DNA from: Theobroma cacao
Lineage: Eukaryota; Streptophyta; Magnoliopsida; Malvales; Malvaceae
DNA length: 64,000 nt
NCBI RefSeq assembly: GCF_000208745.1
Contig: NC_030853.1
Location: 3,513,190 to 3,577,189 of the forward strand
Direction: 5' to 3'
Every line of letters begins with the position of its first letter. Within the stretch, counting starts at the first letter, position 1. The notes under the pieces are model-generated. The model did not search any database. It was not told where the DNA came from and was given only the letters and a program-made list of their open reading frames with translations. Positions 1 to 11,502 of this stretch are shown here, piece after piece. The position numbers and the translations under genes were made by a program.

Positions 1-367
1 TTTTATTTTCTTATTATATTCAAATAACCGTAATTTCGTTTTAAATGAAGATTTTAGACTTTTAAACTCATTTTGAATATGAATTATGTGTTTTGTACTT
101 GTATATTACGTTTTAGCCAGTTTCGAAATTTTTGAAAAAAAAATGACCAAAATACCCCTGTGTGGCGAAAATTTTATTTTGATTGTTTTTTATCTAAAAT
201 AGTATATATTCTCTAAAAACTCGATATTTAACAATGATTGCTCACAGGAAAGGAAAGAAACTGATATGTAAGCCTTGTGGGGTTCCGATTGGCATTCCGG
301 ATAATGAGTGTCAATCGGGACGTCGCGGCGATTGTCATGGGCCTGAGGGAGGTTCCGGGTCGTGACA
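1..367 (+). repeat. probable 3' end of an LTR (Gypsy-like)
   Basis: No coding potential is visible. The segment ends in a GC-richer tail finishing with CGTGACA at 361-367. That resembles the ...GTGACA 3' termini of plant Gypsy (Tekay/Del-type) LTRs, including the one ending at 13230 in this window. The 5' part lies outside the window, so neither the opposite end nor a target duplication can be tested. The call rests on terminal resemblance only. Confidence 0.3.
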
Positions 368-790
368 TAACATCATTTATATAGATAAATATAAATATAT
401 ATAATAATAAGCCACATTAATGTCCATCCTAGAAAAAAATAAAAAAAAATTACAACTTGTAATTCTCTTCAATCTTGCTTGCTTCCGCTGCTTGGTAGGA
501 TCACATCCATTTGGCACTCTTTTGAATTTTATGACTATTTAAAATCCCCAATTTTAATTTTAATTTTAACCCAATTTAAGAAAATAACTTTATTTTGTCC
601 AATTATCTAATCTCATTAATTAATACCAAAATAAAATAATTTTCAACCCAAGGGTAAAGTAAATTAATTTTCCAAAAAAATAAATTTTGAAAAAATTTTA
701 AAAATATATATAATTTTTTTAAAAAAATTAATTGATTAAAAAAAATTTGAGAAGGGGCCCACCTTAATGGGTTGTTGCCCAACAGCCTAA

Positions 791-901
791 AGGTGGGCTA
801 TAGCGTTGCAGCAGCACTTGCTTCTTCACCTAGCAATAGCTTGTGCTGTAGTCCAACAGCACACAACAAGGGACTGTGCTGCTCGGCAGCATAACCCACC
901 T
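791..901. repeat. foldback (imperfect inverted repeat)
   Basis: The left arm AGGTGGGCTATAG...GCAGCAGCAC pairs with the right arm GTGCTGCTCGGCAGCATAACCCACCT, read as reverse complement. The outer seven bases match exactly and the GCAGCAC core matches with small gaps. The block is markedly more GC-rich than the surrounding AT-rich DNA. It may be a tiny MITE-like or foldback remnant. No target duplication is evident. Confidence 0.4.
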
Positions 902-1415
902 CTCATTCCTTTTTTTTTTAAATCAAAAAAATATTTTAAAAGAAAATATATATATTTTAATAACAGAATTTTAATATAAGAAAAACTCTTTTTCTTAAAA
1001 GAAAGATACAAGAAAACTCTTTTTTCTTAAAAAAATTAATAGTTATAAAAAAATTAAAGAGACTAAATATTACCTAATTACCTTTTTCATTTTGGCTTTG
1101 AATTTCTTTCTCCATGGATGCACCAAACACATAAAGCAATATTAAAATTACAAGGCTTTTCCTAGTTACATAAATCTAAGGAAAAATAAAAAAAAATCAC
1201 AAAGGAAACACGACAATGATAGGCCACCTCTCTTGTTACATAGCCAAGAGAAAAAGATTACATGTAAAATTTTCTAAGACAATTCATGTGGCAAAATCTT
1301 GAATTAGCATCATAATATACAACCATACATTGATCATATCAAGATAGTTAAATACATGTAAAGGTGCCAACCATGCAAAATAAATATAGGAAACAAAATT
1401 TGCGATAATCTTTAC

Positions 1416-1432
1416 TTTGATACCAATTGTTA
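1416..1432 (-). other. possible Copia primer-binding-site remnant
   Basis: TTTGATACCAATTGTTA read on the minus strand gives TAACA|ATTGGTATCAAA. This resembles the end of an LTR (..CA) followed by a site complementary to the 3' end of initiator tRNA-Met (consensus TGGTATCAGAGC). No gag reading frame is recognisable to its left. It may be a remnant or a chance match. Confidence 0.25.
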
Positions 1433-1636
1433 GAGTAGATATCATTAAGAAAGCTTACACTTTGTACGTTAATCTCACTCTCAACTCAGTTAACTCATAG
1501 AACTAGATGTGTAGGATGTTTGTGGGAAAAGTTTTTTTCTACCTAAAAGAATGTGACCCTTATTGACCTAAAAAGAGAACATCAAAAAGCAAAAGAGGAT
1601 CTTATGGAGTACATCTAGTGATTTGGGAAATGCGTA

Positions 1637-2216
1637 TTGAATATACAAGATTCTCATGATAAAAAGGAGCTGGTCAAAGTATGCATCCAAGGTATGTCCA
1701 ATAAATATAGGGTGTATTTGGAAAACATACCTCTTCCTACTTTTGCCACTTTAGTTGAAGTTGTACAATGGAACAATAATACGATCCTAAGGGAAAAAGG
1801 AGCCAATCATTTCAACAGAAGGAACATCATTATCGTGAATGCAATTTAAAAGGGAGGTAGAGAAAGAAGAAGCCCTCAAGAGAACCTGAGGCCAAAGTGG
1901 GACAACTTTATGAGAAGGCGAGATGAAAAGGTTGCTAACACCCTTTCCATTCTCAGTTCCACTTAACAAAGTGAAGACACTCCTTCAAGAATGGATTAGA
2001 GACAGACAAATAAATTTGTTTTATGTATCGAAACCACTAATGACAAAGGAGAAGTCCAATTTGCTGTATTACAATTATCATCGCGTGGTGGGACATCTAT
2101 TTGGTGAATGTAGAAATATGCATAAGATATTTCACAAGAAGACACAAACAAGAGAAGTCCTAACTAGAAACAATAGGATTCAAAATAATCCACTCCCTAC
2201 TTATCCAAATGCCTGA
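1637..2216 (+). pseudogene. Gypsy gag fragment
   Basis: Two frames (1637-1849 and 1923-2216) carry a Gypsy-type gag pattern. The first has ELVKVCIQGMSNKYRVYLEN followed by a 'PLPTFATLVE' block, typical of the retrotransposon gag domain that assembles the virus-like particle. The second has a damaged nucleic-acid-binding segment, YNYHRVVGHLFGEC, in which the first cysteine of the plant Gypsy knuckle (usually CxxHxxxGHxxxxC) has been lost. A frameshift lies between them and neither has a plausible complete start, so this is not functional. Confidence 0.7.
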
Positions 2217-2224
2217 GGACATGT

Positions 2225-2990
2225 AAGTGCAATTATCAGTATTCAGGAAAAGCCTACTCTTCTTTCCAATCAAGAAGAATATACATGTGCAGCTGCAATG
2301 GTTACCTCTTCCATTGCCAGCTCACTCATAAAGACACTTAGCTGTAGGCACTTCTTAGATAAATTTGGCTTCTTAGAGGAATCAAGGATGAAGGCAGCCA
2401 CAATATTAGTACAAATAGTCGATTCGTAGCATGGAAAGTGTTGTTTGGTGGGACAACCTATGACAAAAATGGAAAGCGGATATAAGAACACCATAGTATT
2501 CACAGAAGCAAACATGTGCACATACCTATCACAACAAGCCACTCTATGTGGAGAACAATGTTAATGGATACCCAATACGAAAAATGTTCATTGATAACTA
2601 TTCCTGGATAAACCTCATGCCACTATCTACTCTGAACACTGTGGATATATACTTAAAGAGTTTACGCCGTCCTATGACCATTACTTCCTTTGACAACAAA
2701 GAAATTAAAACTCTAGGACAAGTTATGGTGAACTTCAATATGGGATCTATTCAAGACCAGACTTGCTTCCACATTATTGAAGTTGATGTGGCCTATCACC
2801 TTTTCATATGAAGGAAATTCCTACACACTCATAATATCATTCCTTTCTTGTGCCACCAATGCATCAAAGGCTACTAGAAAGGGAAAGTAATCTTCATTCC
2901 AACAACCAAAGCACCATTTAAATGCCATGAGCTGAGTTACATCGAACCTTCATTCTTTAAGGTACTAACAGAGGAAGGCGAAACTACCAT
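2225..2990 (+). pseudogene. Gypsy aspartic protease fragment
   Basis: The best-preserved part is 2548-2811. It has the sequence pattern of plant Gypsy proteases (VNGYPIRKMFID...INLMPLSTL, then a SFDNKE.KTLGQV strand and a DVAYHLF strand). In an active enzyme the catalytic motif is D-T/S-G. Here it reads D-N-Y-S, so the active site is lost. After a stop, HTHNIIPFLCHQCIKG continues the family's conserved tail. Stops and frameshifts flank it. In a live element this protease would release Gag and Pol from the polyprotein. Confidence 0.65.
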
Positions 2991-3389
2991 AGCTAGGCCC
3001 ATAAGTGTTCCACTACCACAATGGGAAAAATACTTCCAAAAAGAGGAGGAAATCATATCAAAAAAGAAGAAGCGAGGAAAAAATAGGAGACATTCCGAAG
3101 GAAAAAGGGGAAACCCCACTAGGATAAACTCCTATGCTTGTGAAGATGGAAAGATGGTTTACTGCTTTTGATGGGTGCGAGGTTTGGATAAACATCCTCT
3201 TTTAACCCCAGCTGCTTCAAGAACAACTGAAGCCATAAGGCAACAAGTTGGAAGAGCTCAACTTAGTTGAGGAATGAGAGACTCGCAAACCATTTTTTAT
3301 AAGTAAAAGCCTTTTGAAGAGGTAAAGAATAGCAATAGTTCAGCTGCTAAAGGAATTCCAAGATGTGATCGCTTAGACCTATGAGCAAA

Positions 3390-4425
3390 TGCCCAGATTG
3401 GATGAAAAACTTGTCACTCATGAGTTGTACATCTCTCCTAAAACTAAGCCAATGAAGCAACATGCACGAGTATTCCGCCATGAAATAGAAAACCAGATAA
3501 AAGAATAAATTAACAATCTCTTCCAAGTTAGATTCATCACCCAACTTGGCTAGCAAACGTGGTGCCTGTAAATAAGAAGAATAAAGCAATTCGGGTGTGT
3601 GTGGACTTTAGAAATCTAAATAAAGCATGTTCTAAGGATGATTTTCCTCTTCCAAACATTGATACTCTTATGTATGCCACAGTTGGTCATGAAATGTTCT
3701 CATTCACGGATGGATTCACCGAATATAACCAGATAAAGATGACACCTAGTGATACAGAGAAAATAGCTTTCAGAACTCTATTTGGGAACTTTTACTATAC
3801 AGTTATGCCATACGGATTGAAGAATGCAAGTGCAACTTATCAGTGTGCCATGATAGCAATTTTCGATGACATGATGCACAATTACTTGGAAGATTACGTA
3901 GATGACATAGTAGTGAAGTCCAAGAAAGCCCTAGATCATCTTGGAGATTTACGAAGGGTGTTCAAACGATCTTGAGAATATAAGTTATGCATGAGTCCCT
4001 TGAACTGTGCCTTTGGAGTAACAATTGGTAAGTTTTTAAGTTTCATGGTTTATCGGAAAGGCATAGACGTGGACCATACAAAGATAAAAGCTATTCAGTT
4101 AATGCCACCTTGATCAAATCAAAAGCAACTCAAAAGCCTTTTAGGGAAAGTTACTTACATTTGGAGGTTCATTCCAGTCCTAAGGGAGATTATTATGCCC
4201 TTTTAAGCTTTTCTCAAGATAAGGGCCCTATTTTCATAGGGTGAGCAACAATAGCATGCTTATGAGAAAAGCAAAGGTATTTTTGCTTTTCCTAAGACAA
4301 TGACTATGCCAATCCAAAGGGAATCAATGAAGCTATACCTCACTTTAACTCCACACTCAATTGGTGCTTAATTTGTTCAAGAAGTGAAGGGGCAAGAACG
4401 ACATGTGTATTACTTGAGTAGATGT
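3390..4425 (+). pseudogene. Gypsy reverse transcriptase / RNase H fragment
   Basis: The open stretch 3559-3975 carries the RT core: VDFRNLNKAC, DDFPLPNID, FSFTDGFTEYNQI, and the catalytic YVDD box in LEDYVDDIVVKSK. Downstream, across stops and frameshifts, come NCAFGV.IGKFL, a QLKSLLGK.TYI block and the start of RNase H ending in GQERHVYYLSR. At that point the sequence is abruptly replaced by a Copia LTR at 4426. The polymerase would copy element RNA to cDNA. This copy is interrupted by stops (for example after 3972) and lacks the rest of RNase H and integrase. Confidence 0.85.
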
Positions 4426-5142
4426 TGTTGACTCAATGAGTTTTTGATAATAACAAAATATTCCCATTTATTAATGTCTAACTATACTACTTGAGTGTGT
4501 AGGATAAAAATGTATGTCACTTAGTAGAATAATCACTTAGAATCAAACATAAAAACTCATCAAAATAAGATGTCACAAAATGAGTTACAAACAAAAGCCT
4601 CTTAGTCAGATAACTAAGGGAGTTAGTCAACTAAAATCCAAAAGTGAAGTTAGTTGTTTCAAAGACAGTAAGTTCTTAATCGGTTAAAGTCTTATTTAAC
4701 CGATTAATAGAGTAAAATAGACTGTGAGACAGAGAAGACTTAATTGACTAAGAAGTAAGGTTAGCCAGCTAAAAGCTCACTATCAAAAAATTTGAATTTA
4801 AATGTCGAACAACAAGCTAACAGTTAAAAAGGATTTTAAATTGTTTTCAATGATCTGAAGCTATCAACATCCATCAGAGTTGATTTTTCAAGTATCAAAG
4901 GCATCACTAATGGCTAAGAAGATCACGAGATGCTTCCAAAAACAGAAAGAGACCAAAAATAACAAAAATCCTCTCAATTCCTTTTGTGTTTCAATTCAAT
5001 CTTTGTAATTGAGTTTAACACCTCATTTTATACCAATCAGATTAGGTTAGTGATCATAGGTACATTTTCATATTTGTATTCCTTGTTTACTTAGAGTGTG
5101 CAAGGCACTCTAAGAGATTTGATCAAGCTTTGGACAGCTTGA
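4426..5142 (+). repeat. Copia-A 5' LTR, left part
   Basis: Starts TGTTGACTCAATGAG and is similar throughout to the LTR that begins at 5143 (TGTTGGCTCCATTAG) and to those at 19148 and 49842. It breaks off at 5142, inside a stretch aligned to the Copia-B LTR near 5937 and 19937, because Copia-B inserted here. It resumes at 20342. The flanks carry CTTGA (5138-5142) and CTTGG (20342-20346), a 5-bp target duplication with one mismatch. Joined, the LTR spans 4426-5142 plus 20342-20750 and would be about 1.1 kb. Confidence 0.85.
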
Positions 5143-6316
5143 TGTTGGCTCCATTAGTTTTTTATGATAATAAAACATTCACATTCATTCATGTCTAACT
5201 ATGCTACTTGAGTGTGCAGGATGAAAAATGTATGACAATAATAAAATAATCACTAAAAAGCAAACAATAAATCCCATCAGAATGGGGAGCTACATTTGAG
5301 CCATAAAACAAAAGCCACTTGTCAGATAATCAAGGGAGTAAGTCAACTAAACTCAAAAGTGAAAATGGCCAGTTCAGAAACAAAACCAACTTAATCGACT
5401 AAGAGCTATTATTAGTCGATTAAGTGCTTACTGCTAGAAGCCGAGTTCAAAAACAGAAGCGACTTAATCAACTAAGAGGAATCATTAGTCAACTAAGAGC
5501 TTACTACCTAAAACTGGGATCAGAAGATAGAACCAACTTTATCGACTCAGAAATATGTTAGTCGACAAGAGTTCTTTGTCTGAAAATTTGAATTTGAAGC
5601 TAGAAGACAAATTAACGGTTATAACCAACTTCAAACTATTTTCAACAGCCAAAATCTATCAAACACCCATCAGAGTTGTTTCTTCAAGTATAAAAACCCT
5701 TCCCAACGGCTAAAAACAAGATTTGGTGCTTCCAAGATCAAAAAGAGCTCAAATAGAGCAAAAATCCTCTGCATACTTTCTGCACTTCACTCCTATCCTT
5801 GTAACAAATTTAAGCATTTCACTTTGTACCACTTAGATCAGGTTAGTGATCATAGGTACACTTTTATTTCTCTTCTCCTTGTATACTTAGAGTGAGCGAT
5901 TCACTCTAAAGGGTTAATTCAAGCTTGGGTTGCTTGATTGGTTGTGTAGGTTCTAACTTATCCTAATAAAAGTTAGTTTGGTTTTTGGTTAATCCCGAGA
6001 AAAACCTTTGTTAAGGTTGTGACTGAGCTTGGTGGGAGCTTGGGAATTCCATAATTTTTGGTGATTTGATTGGGAAAATCCTTGGTTGAACAATCAAGGT
6101 AGTGGATGGTAGGTCTTTAACTGAACCACTATAAATTTTTGAGTATTGTCTGCTTTGTTTTTAATTTTCTTTTTCATTCCTTCTTAAACCATTCCCTTAT
6201 CTTGCATCAAATCAGCCATTATTGATCTTAAACTTGCCCTCAATTTAGAGCCAATTTTAGAAAGAGCCAAAAAGTGCTATTCAGCCCCCCTCTAGCACAT
6301 TTACTTAGGACCAACA
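5143..6316 (+). repeat. Copia-B 5' LTR
   Basis: TGTTGGCTCC...GGACCAACA, with TG..CA ends inside a short TGTTGG/CCAACA inverted repeat. It contains three degenerate copies of a roughly 60-bp unit at about 5390-5580. Each unit carries TTAATCGACTAAG/TTAGTCGATTAAG-type self-complementary motifs. The LTR is matched along its length by 19148-20341. Confidence 0.9.
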
Positions 6317-6330
6317 AGTTGTATAAGAGT
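6317..6330 (+). other. Copia-B primer-binding site
   Basis: TTGTATAAGAGT (6319-6330), two bases after the LTR, resembles the plant initiator tRNA-Met complementary site TGGTATCAGAGC with mutations. The equivalent position after the Copia-A LTR reads TGGTATTAAAGC (20753-20764). Confidence 0.65.
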
Positions 6331-6373
6331 CTATCCCTCTTTCTCAAGGCTTAACATCCTAAGGGAGATCCTA

Positions 6374-7274
6374 ATGGCTTTTAAACAATCAGTAATTGTG
6401 AGTGACAATCAACAAACAAACCACCTCTGTTTGATGGCTCAAATTACCCCTATTGGAGTACTAGAATGTCAATATATATAAGGGCAATAGACTATGAGAT
6501 GTGGGATGTCATTACTGATGAACCCTTCATTACCTCAACCTTAAATGTAGTGACCAACAAGATGATTCCTAAGACAAGGTCTGAATGGACCAGAGCTGAA
6601 ACAAAAAGAGTCTAAACAAATTTTAAGACAATCAATACATTGCATTGTACTTTAACTCCCACTAAATTAATTAAAGTGTCAAGCTGTACCACAGCTAAAC
6701 AAGCTTGGGACAAACTTAAGATTATTCATGAAGGGACTTCACAAGTCAAGGAGTCCAAATAGCTCTCTTAACCCACAACTATGAGATGTTAAGATGGAAC
6801 CTAGTGAAGATATCACCAGCATGTTAGATAGGTTCACAAACATCACAAATAAACTCAGTCAACTAGGCAAACCAATTTCCGAACATGAAATTATCAAAAG
6901 ATTTCTTAGAAGCCTACCTAAAAATTGGAAGTCAAAGGTGACTGCCATTCGTGAAGCCAAGGACTTAAATGTCATAACTCTTGATGAAATTTGTAGGTCT
7001 CTTCTCACTCACGAGTTGGAACTCAAGGAAGAGAAAGAAGAAGACAAGAGAGAAGCTAAAGAAAAAAAGAAAAGCATTGCCTTAAAAGTGAACATCTTTT
7101 AAGAAGAATTGGATAGTCTATCTTGTGATGATGATGAGGAAATGGCTATGGTTGCAAGAAGGTTCAGAAAGCTTATGGGCCAAAGAGACTAGAGATTGGC
7201 TAAGAAAGGGTATAGAAGATATCAAGGCTATTCATGGAAAACCAAAAATAAAAAAGAGTCCAACAAGAAGGAAG
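6374..7274 (+). pseudogene. Copia-B gag, 5' part (UBN2-type)
   Basis: A start codon at 6374 begins the gag. After an early frameshift the reading continues as LFDGSNYPYWSTRMSIYIRA, which is the opening of Copia-type gag (UBN2 family). The longest open part (6794-7102) has FTNITNKLSQLGKPISEHEI and RFLRSLPKNWKSKVTAI, typical of this capsid domain, then a Lys/Glu-rich linker. Several in-frame stops occur (for example near 6615 and 6760). The gene is cut at 7274 by the Tekay-like solo LTR and resumes at 13236 in the same frame once the insert and one target duplication are left out. Confidence 0.85.
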
Positions 7275-8887
7275 TGTAATACCCTATACTTGATGTGGTG
7301 ACTAATAAAGCTTATTGGATGCCAATTGAGGTTAATTATAATATTTAAAAGTGATGAAAGATGAAAGGTACAGTTGGGATAAAATATTCTGCACGCGAGA
7401 AAATAATAATAAAATAATAATATTTTATTAGAGAAAAATTTACGAGATAAAAAGTGATTTAGAAGTGAATTGAGGCATAATAAAGTGTTTTGGGTACCAA
7501 GGAGACAAAAGAAGACAAGAGGAAAATTTTAGAATAAAATAATATTAAAAAATTAATATTTTATTCAATGTCAGAATTTTCCATGAAGGAAGAGTATATA
7601 GTCAATCTAAGTGCGGTTGAAAAAATGAGAAAATTTTGGGGAAAAACTGACGTTAATGGGGTTGCGTGTCTTTATTAAGTAAAGATAGAGCGGGTAAATA
7701 AATATTTTAAATATTACAGAGACAACGCGTTGGAGTACAAACTTCATCCTTTGTTTGTACATGTTTAGGAGAAGATAATAGAAGGAAGTTGGAGTTAAAT
7801 GAATGTTCGGAAGACTAAATTAAAATGGAAAGAAACAAAAAGGGCAAAACCATAATTTTACATAAAGTTTGGTCAAAGCTTCCAAATGAAGCTGACTCTA
7901 ATTTTTTTCAGCCCAAAAGCATTCTTATCTCCTCCAGCAAGAATTTTTTCCTCTTCTCCATGCTCCACACCATTCTTGAAGCTTCCATGCCATTTTCTCT
8001 TTGTCCACCATGAAACCAAGTTTTCTTCATTTTTCTTTCCATGTTTTCTTTTCCATTCTTCTTCAAACTTCTTAAGCACTAAATTTACAGCCTTTAACCC
8101 CAATTTCCAACACATCTAAAACCTAGGAGGAGGAGAAAGAAAAAGAGAGAAAGGAAGAAAAAGCTAGGTTTTAGTGATTTAAGCAAGGAACAGTAAGAAT
8201 TCTTGTTTTTGGCTTGAGTAGTCTTTGAAAATGAGTTAGTGACTTAGAGAAATGTCTTGTGGCAACAAAGATTGGCTTGATTGGAGAAAAATTGGTAACA
8301 TGTAAGCCAATAAAACCATGGGTACATGAAGGACTCAAAGTGGAAAAGGAAAATGGTAAGCTTAACACTATGTTTTAAAGCCTACGGTTAGTTAAATATT
8401 GTGAGGAATTACGGTTGTTGAAAGAATCTATTTACCTAAGCTAGTTGAAAATTATTAAGATTGTGTCGTAAAGTGCAGGTCCGGGAACCCGATCGCTAGA
8501 CGCAAAATAAACTCTAAAACTAGCAGTCGCCACCAATCTTTTTTTACTAGGTGCGATTGGCCACCTATTAACTCGATAATAATCGATGAAGCTTTAAATT
8601 AATTTTAAGCCTATCGAAAAGAACCTTAAACTAGTCTACATTTTTCTAGATCTAAGTTCGAAAGTACGGTTACACCCGGGGAAGGATTAGCACCCCTGAG
8701 ACGCTCGTTCCATAAACGGTACCATATTTTAGATTATCCTATTAGGCTTTAATTTTTAAGTTCACTATATTTTCTTAGTTATTATTCTCTTATTTTATCT
8801 CCTATTTAACCTAAATGGAATGCAAGTGTGAGGCAAGATGAAATGCATGGCATGGGATAAAAAAATGTCAGACGAATAACATTTTAT

Positions 8888-9890
8888 CGAGGATGTTCTC
8901 CCGAATCCGCCCATCATACTGGTGGGATCCGGGGTGTTCCCTCACCTAGGGAATTATCCGAGAAACTCGCCTTCGCAAATTCAACAAATAATTCTCATCA
9001 TCAGGGTCATCGTACATTTTCTTTTAAAATAATATTTTTATGTATAATGAACCTAATTCAGGCGAAAGCCTTTTATTAAAGATGTTTCTCGAGCCCTCCC
9101 ACCATATTGGTGGGACCTGAGGACATCTTTTCACCTAGAAAACTTTTCGAGAAATACCCGCCTTCGCAAGATCCTCGGGAGATCCCATCATCGGGGCTTA
9201 AACTCGAAAACAAAAATATTTATATGCAATGATATGCATGATACAATAGATATATATGCTATGCTAATGCAATTATCTATTTTCTGTCATTTTTTATTAT
9301 TTAATTATTATTTTCATTTTATTTCATATTATCATATTTTCTATTTTTTATTCTCCTATATTTTATTTTTTTTTTATATTCTAAGTTTCTCCTATATATT
9401 CCTTTTATAATTAGATAAATTGTTTATAATTCCTTGTTATTTTAGTGAACAAAATTTTATTTTTCTTTTACATAACATTTTATTAATCTATAGTTTATAC
9501 TATTAGATATTTAATGATTAATTTTAAATTAGCTATTGTTTTGGATTTTTTTCCTTATTTTTTATTTATTTTGTCTATTTATTTAATGTCATGGATATTA
9601 ACTTTTCATAAATTTATTATATATATATATATTTGAATCATTATTATTGTTTTATTTTATATTTTTTTTTCTTCTCTCTTTTTTTTATTTGTTTATTTAT
9701 TATTTTATTTATTATTTTTTTTGATGATTTTGTGTTGTTAATTTTTTATTTATAAAAAAATTTTGGGATCTCGAAATCGAGGCTCTCCCATCGTACTGGT
9801 GGAGCCTTAATTCGGATTTTGAACCTAGGAAAAATGAGCCCGGGGTTGCGACTTCTCGCATCCCGACCGACCATCCCATCATCGATATCA
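8888..9890 (+). repeat. three degenerate ~125-bp modules with a conserved hairpin
   Basis: Modules lie at about 8888-9010, 9078-9205 and 9767-9890. Each has a CCCA-YC-RTA-YTGGTGG core (8910-8927, 9096-9113 and 9785-9802). A short 'ACCTAGG/ACCTAGA' block follows, then a CGAGAAA..CGCCTTCGCAA block in the first two, and a CATCATCGGGG/CATCATCGATA block. In the middle copy TCCCACCA TAT TGGTGGGA is a perfect 8-bp stem. The third module is the most diverged and separated. Confidence 0.6.
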
Positions 9891-10130
9891 AATTAAATAA
9901 TATCCTCGTTAATAATTCTTTATTTTATCCTATTTTCATTCTCTCTCCATTTGTATCCCTTTATCTACTTCGTATAAAGCTATATTATTATTTTTGTTCA
10001 TTTATTATTATTATTATTATTTATTTCTCGTTTGATTTGCATGTTCACTTACTTTCTATATCTTTTTCCCTATCTTTCCTTTTCACCTTATCTTGTCTTT
10101 TCTACTTATTTCATTCTTTATGGAGTATTA

Positions 10131-10168
<38 letters not shown>

Positions 10169-10170
10169 AT
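10131..10170. repeat. (AT)n(GT)n microsatellite
   Basis: Ten AT units run directly into about ten GT units, inside the Tat/Ogre-like LTR. Confidence 0.9.
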
Positions 10171-10659
10171 TTACATAAGACTAAAGTAACTCTATTAGCT
10201 TTCTAACTATCCCTTAATTTATTCTAGACATATGTGCGTTAAATCTTGAATTTTTGTCAATCACAAAGTATGTGAATTTATTTCTTTTACCCCTAACATT
10301 CACCCTTATATTTGTTGTTTGCAGTAACTCTTAAGCTTTTAAATATTTATTTGTCCATTTTCATTTTTCATTTCATTCATTGTTCATTTAAAAAAAAAAC
10401 TTTAAAACATTATACTAAAGGATTTAGCTAACCCACATTCAGTCTAACACAAGACACAAAGAGCCCATAAAGGAATAAGTGAAGATTTTACCTGACTTGG
10501 ACTCAAAGGCCAACCCAAGTTCAACGGGACAGCCCACTGGATCCTTTTCCCGAATACACTATTGGAAGCCCAGAAGAATGTTCTTCTTCCTTTGAAACGA
10601 CACCATTTCAGCTTCTTTATGGCACTCAAAAATCGATTAGCAAAACGGCACCGTTTTGC

Positions 10660-11200
10660 CCACTGCCCTTTAAGCTTCTCCTTTTTTTTTCTTTCACTTC
10701 CTCTCTCTAGTAGCACCGGTTATCTCCCATCTCTCTAAACAATATCTCCTTCTTCCTTCTCTTCACCAGCTCCGGCTTGGGGACTTTTTCTCCTCTCCCT
10801 TCTTTTTTCTTTCGTCGGCCTCCCTCTTTGGCGCTGATCTGCGGCTGGTCCTCCCGCCGACGATACAACTCGAGGAAACCGATCCTCTCTAGCTACCATC
10901 GCTCTCTCCTCTCTCTTCTCTCCCTTCTTTCCTTTCGCCGGTCACCTAAAGGCTTTCCCTTTCCCGGCTCCGGTCAGCTATTTCTCACTACTCCTCTCTC
11001 TTCCCTCTCTTCTTTCCTTTTGTCGGTCACCCAAAGGCTTTTCCTTTCCCGGCGTCGGTCTGCTCTTTCTCACTACTCCTCTCTTTCCTACCGTCGACCA
11101 CCCAAAGCTCTAAATCCCTCCAAACTGTCGATCGTCTCTCTCTCTTTCTCCCCTAACGCCGTTCGATCCTTTCCCTTTTCTCTCACTGTGTGTATTTTTT
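10660..11200 (+). repeat. C/T-rich low-complexity tract
   Basis: Long pyrimidine-rich run with repeated CTCTCTCTTC and 'CACCCAAAGGCTTTTCCTTT' blocks (about 10947-10966 and 11028-11047). It gives a 141-codon Ser/Leu/Pro/Arg open frame (10777-11202) that looks compositional. It is comparable to pyrimidine-rich promoter/UTR-like zones in long plant LTRs. Confidence 0.55.
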
Positions 11201-11403
11201 AATTTTTTGGGTATATTTTTTGGTATATTTCTTTTATTTTTGTGGATTGTTGTGGCTGCTAGGAAGCTTAGGATTTCTTGATTTGTGGGTTATTGTGGCT
11301 GCCAAAAAAAACTAGGATTTTTGCAGGTCACTGGGTTTTTTCATTACTGGTTGTTGTTTGATCCTAGGGTTTTTGTCGGTATCCCCTCCCTCATGTTGCT
11401 ACA

Positions 11404-11502
11404 GTGCCCCCTTTATACTGGGTTGAAGGGGGCACGCTCCCACTACCTTGCCAGATGCTAAAAATTCGAGTCTGGCAGGGTGAGGGTGGTGGCTGGCAAG
11501 GT
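11404..11502 (+). other. two perfect 10-bp stem-loops
   Basis: GTGCCCCCTT (11404-11413) pairs with AAGGGGGCAC (11426-11435). Immediately after, ACCTTGCCAG (11445-11454) pairs with CTGGCAAGGT (11493-11502). They lie about 120 bases before the LTR 3' end and probably belong to element RNA structure. The role is unknown. Confidence 0.7.

Larger units (their letters stand above)
368..1559. other. AT-rich non-coding stretch
   Basis: A- and T-homopolymer-rich DNA with no convincing gene. Two sub-structures are listed separately: a foldback at 791-901 and a primer-binding-site-like motif near 1416-1432. Open frames here, such as a 61-codon one on the minus strand, are low-complexity Lys/Leu/Phe runs with no family resemblance. 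Confidence 0.5.
1560..4425 (+). mobile_element. decayed Ty3/Gypsy retrotransposon (Tat/Athila-like), truncated
   Basis: Gag, protease and reverse transcriptase/RNase H remnants follow in the standard Gypsy order on the plus strand and are broken by many stops and frameshifts. The RNase H part is cut in mid-domain at 4425/4426, where a Copia LTR begins, so the 3' half and 3' LTR are missing. No 5' LTR could be paired. Gag and protease motifs resemble plant Tat/Athila elements more than chromoviruses. The lineage is an inference, and the element must be old given its decay. Confidence 0.8.

Noticed and set aside
8888..9890. CRISPR-like array
   Set aside because: Only three diverged modules with uneven spacing, in a plant LTR; no prokaryotic context.
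10777..11202. 141-codon open frame
   Set aside because: C/T-rich low-complexity DNA inside an LTR; Ser/Leu/Pro/Arg composition and internal repeats, no domain.
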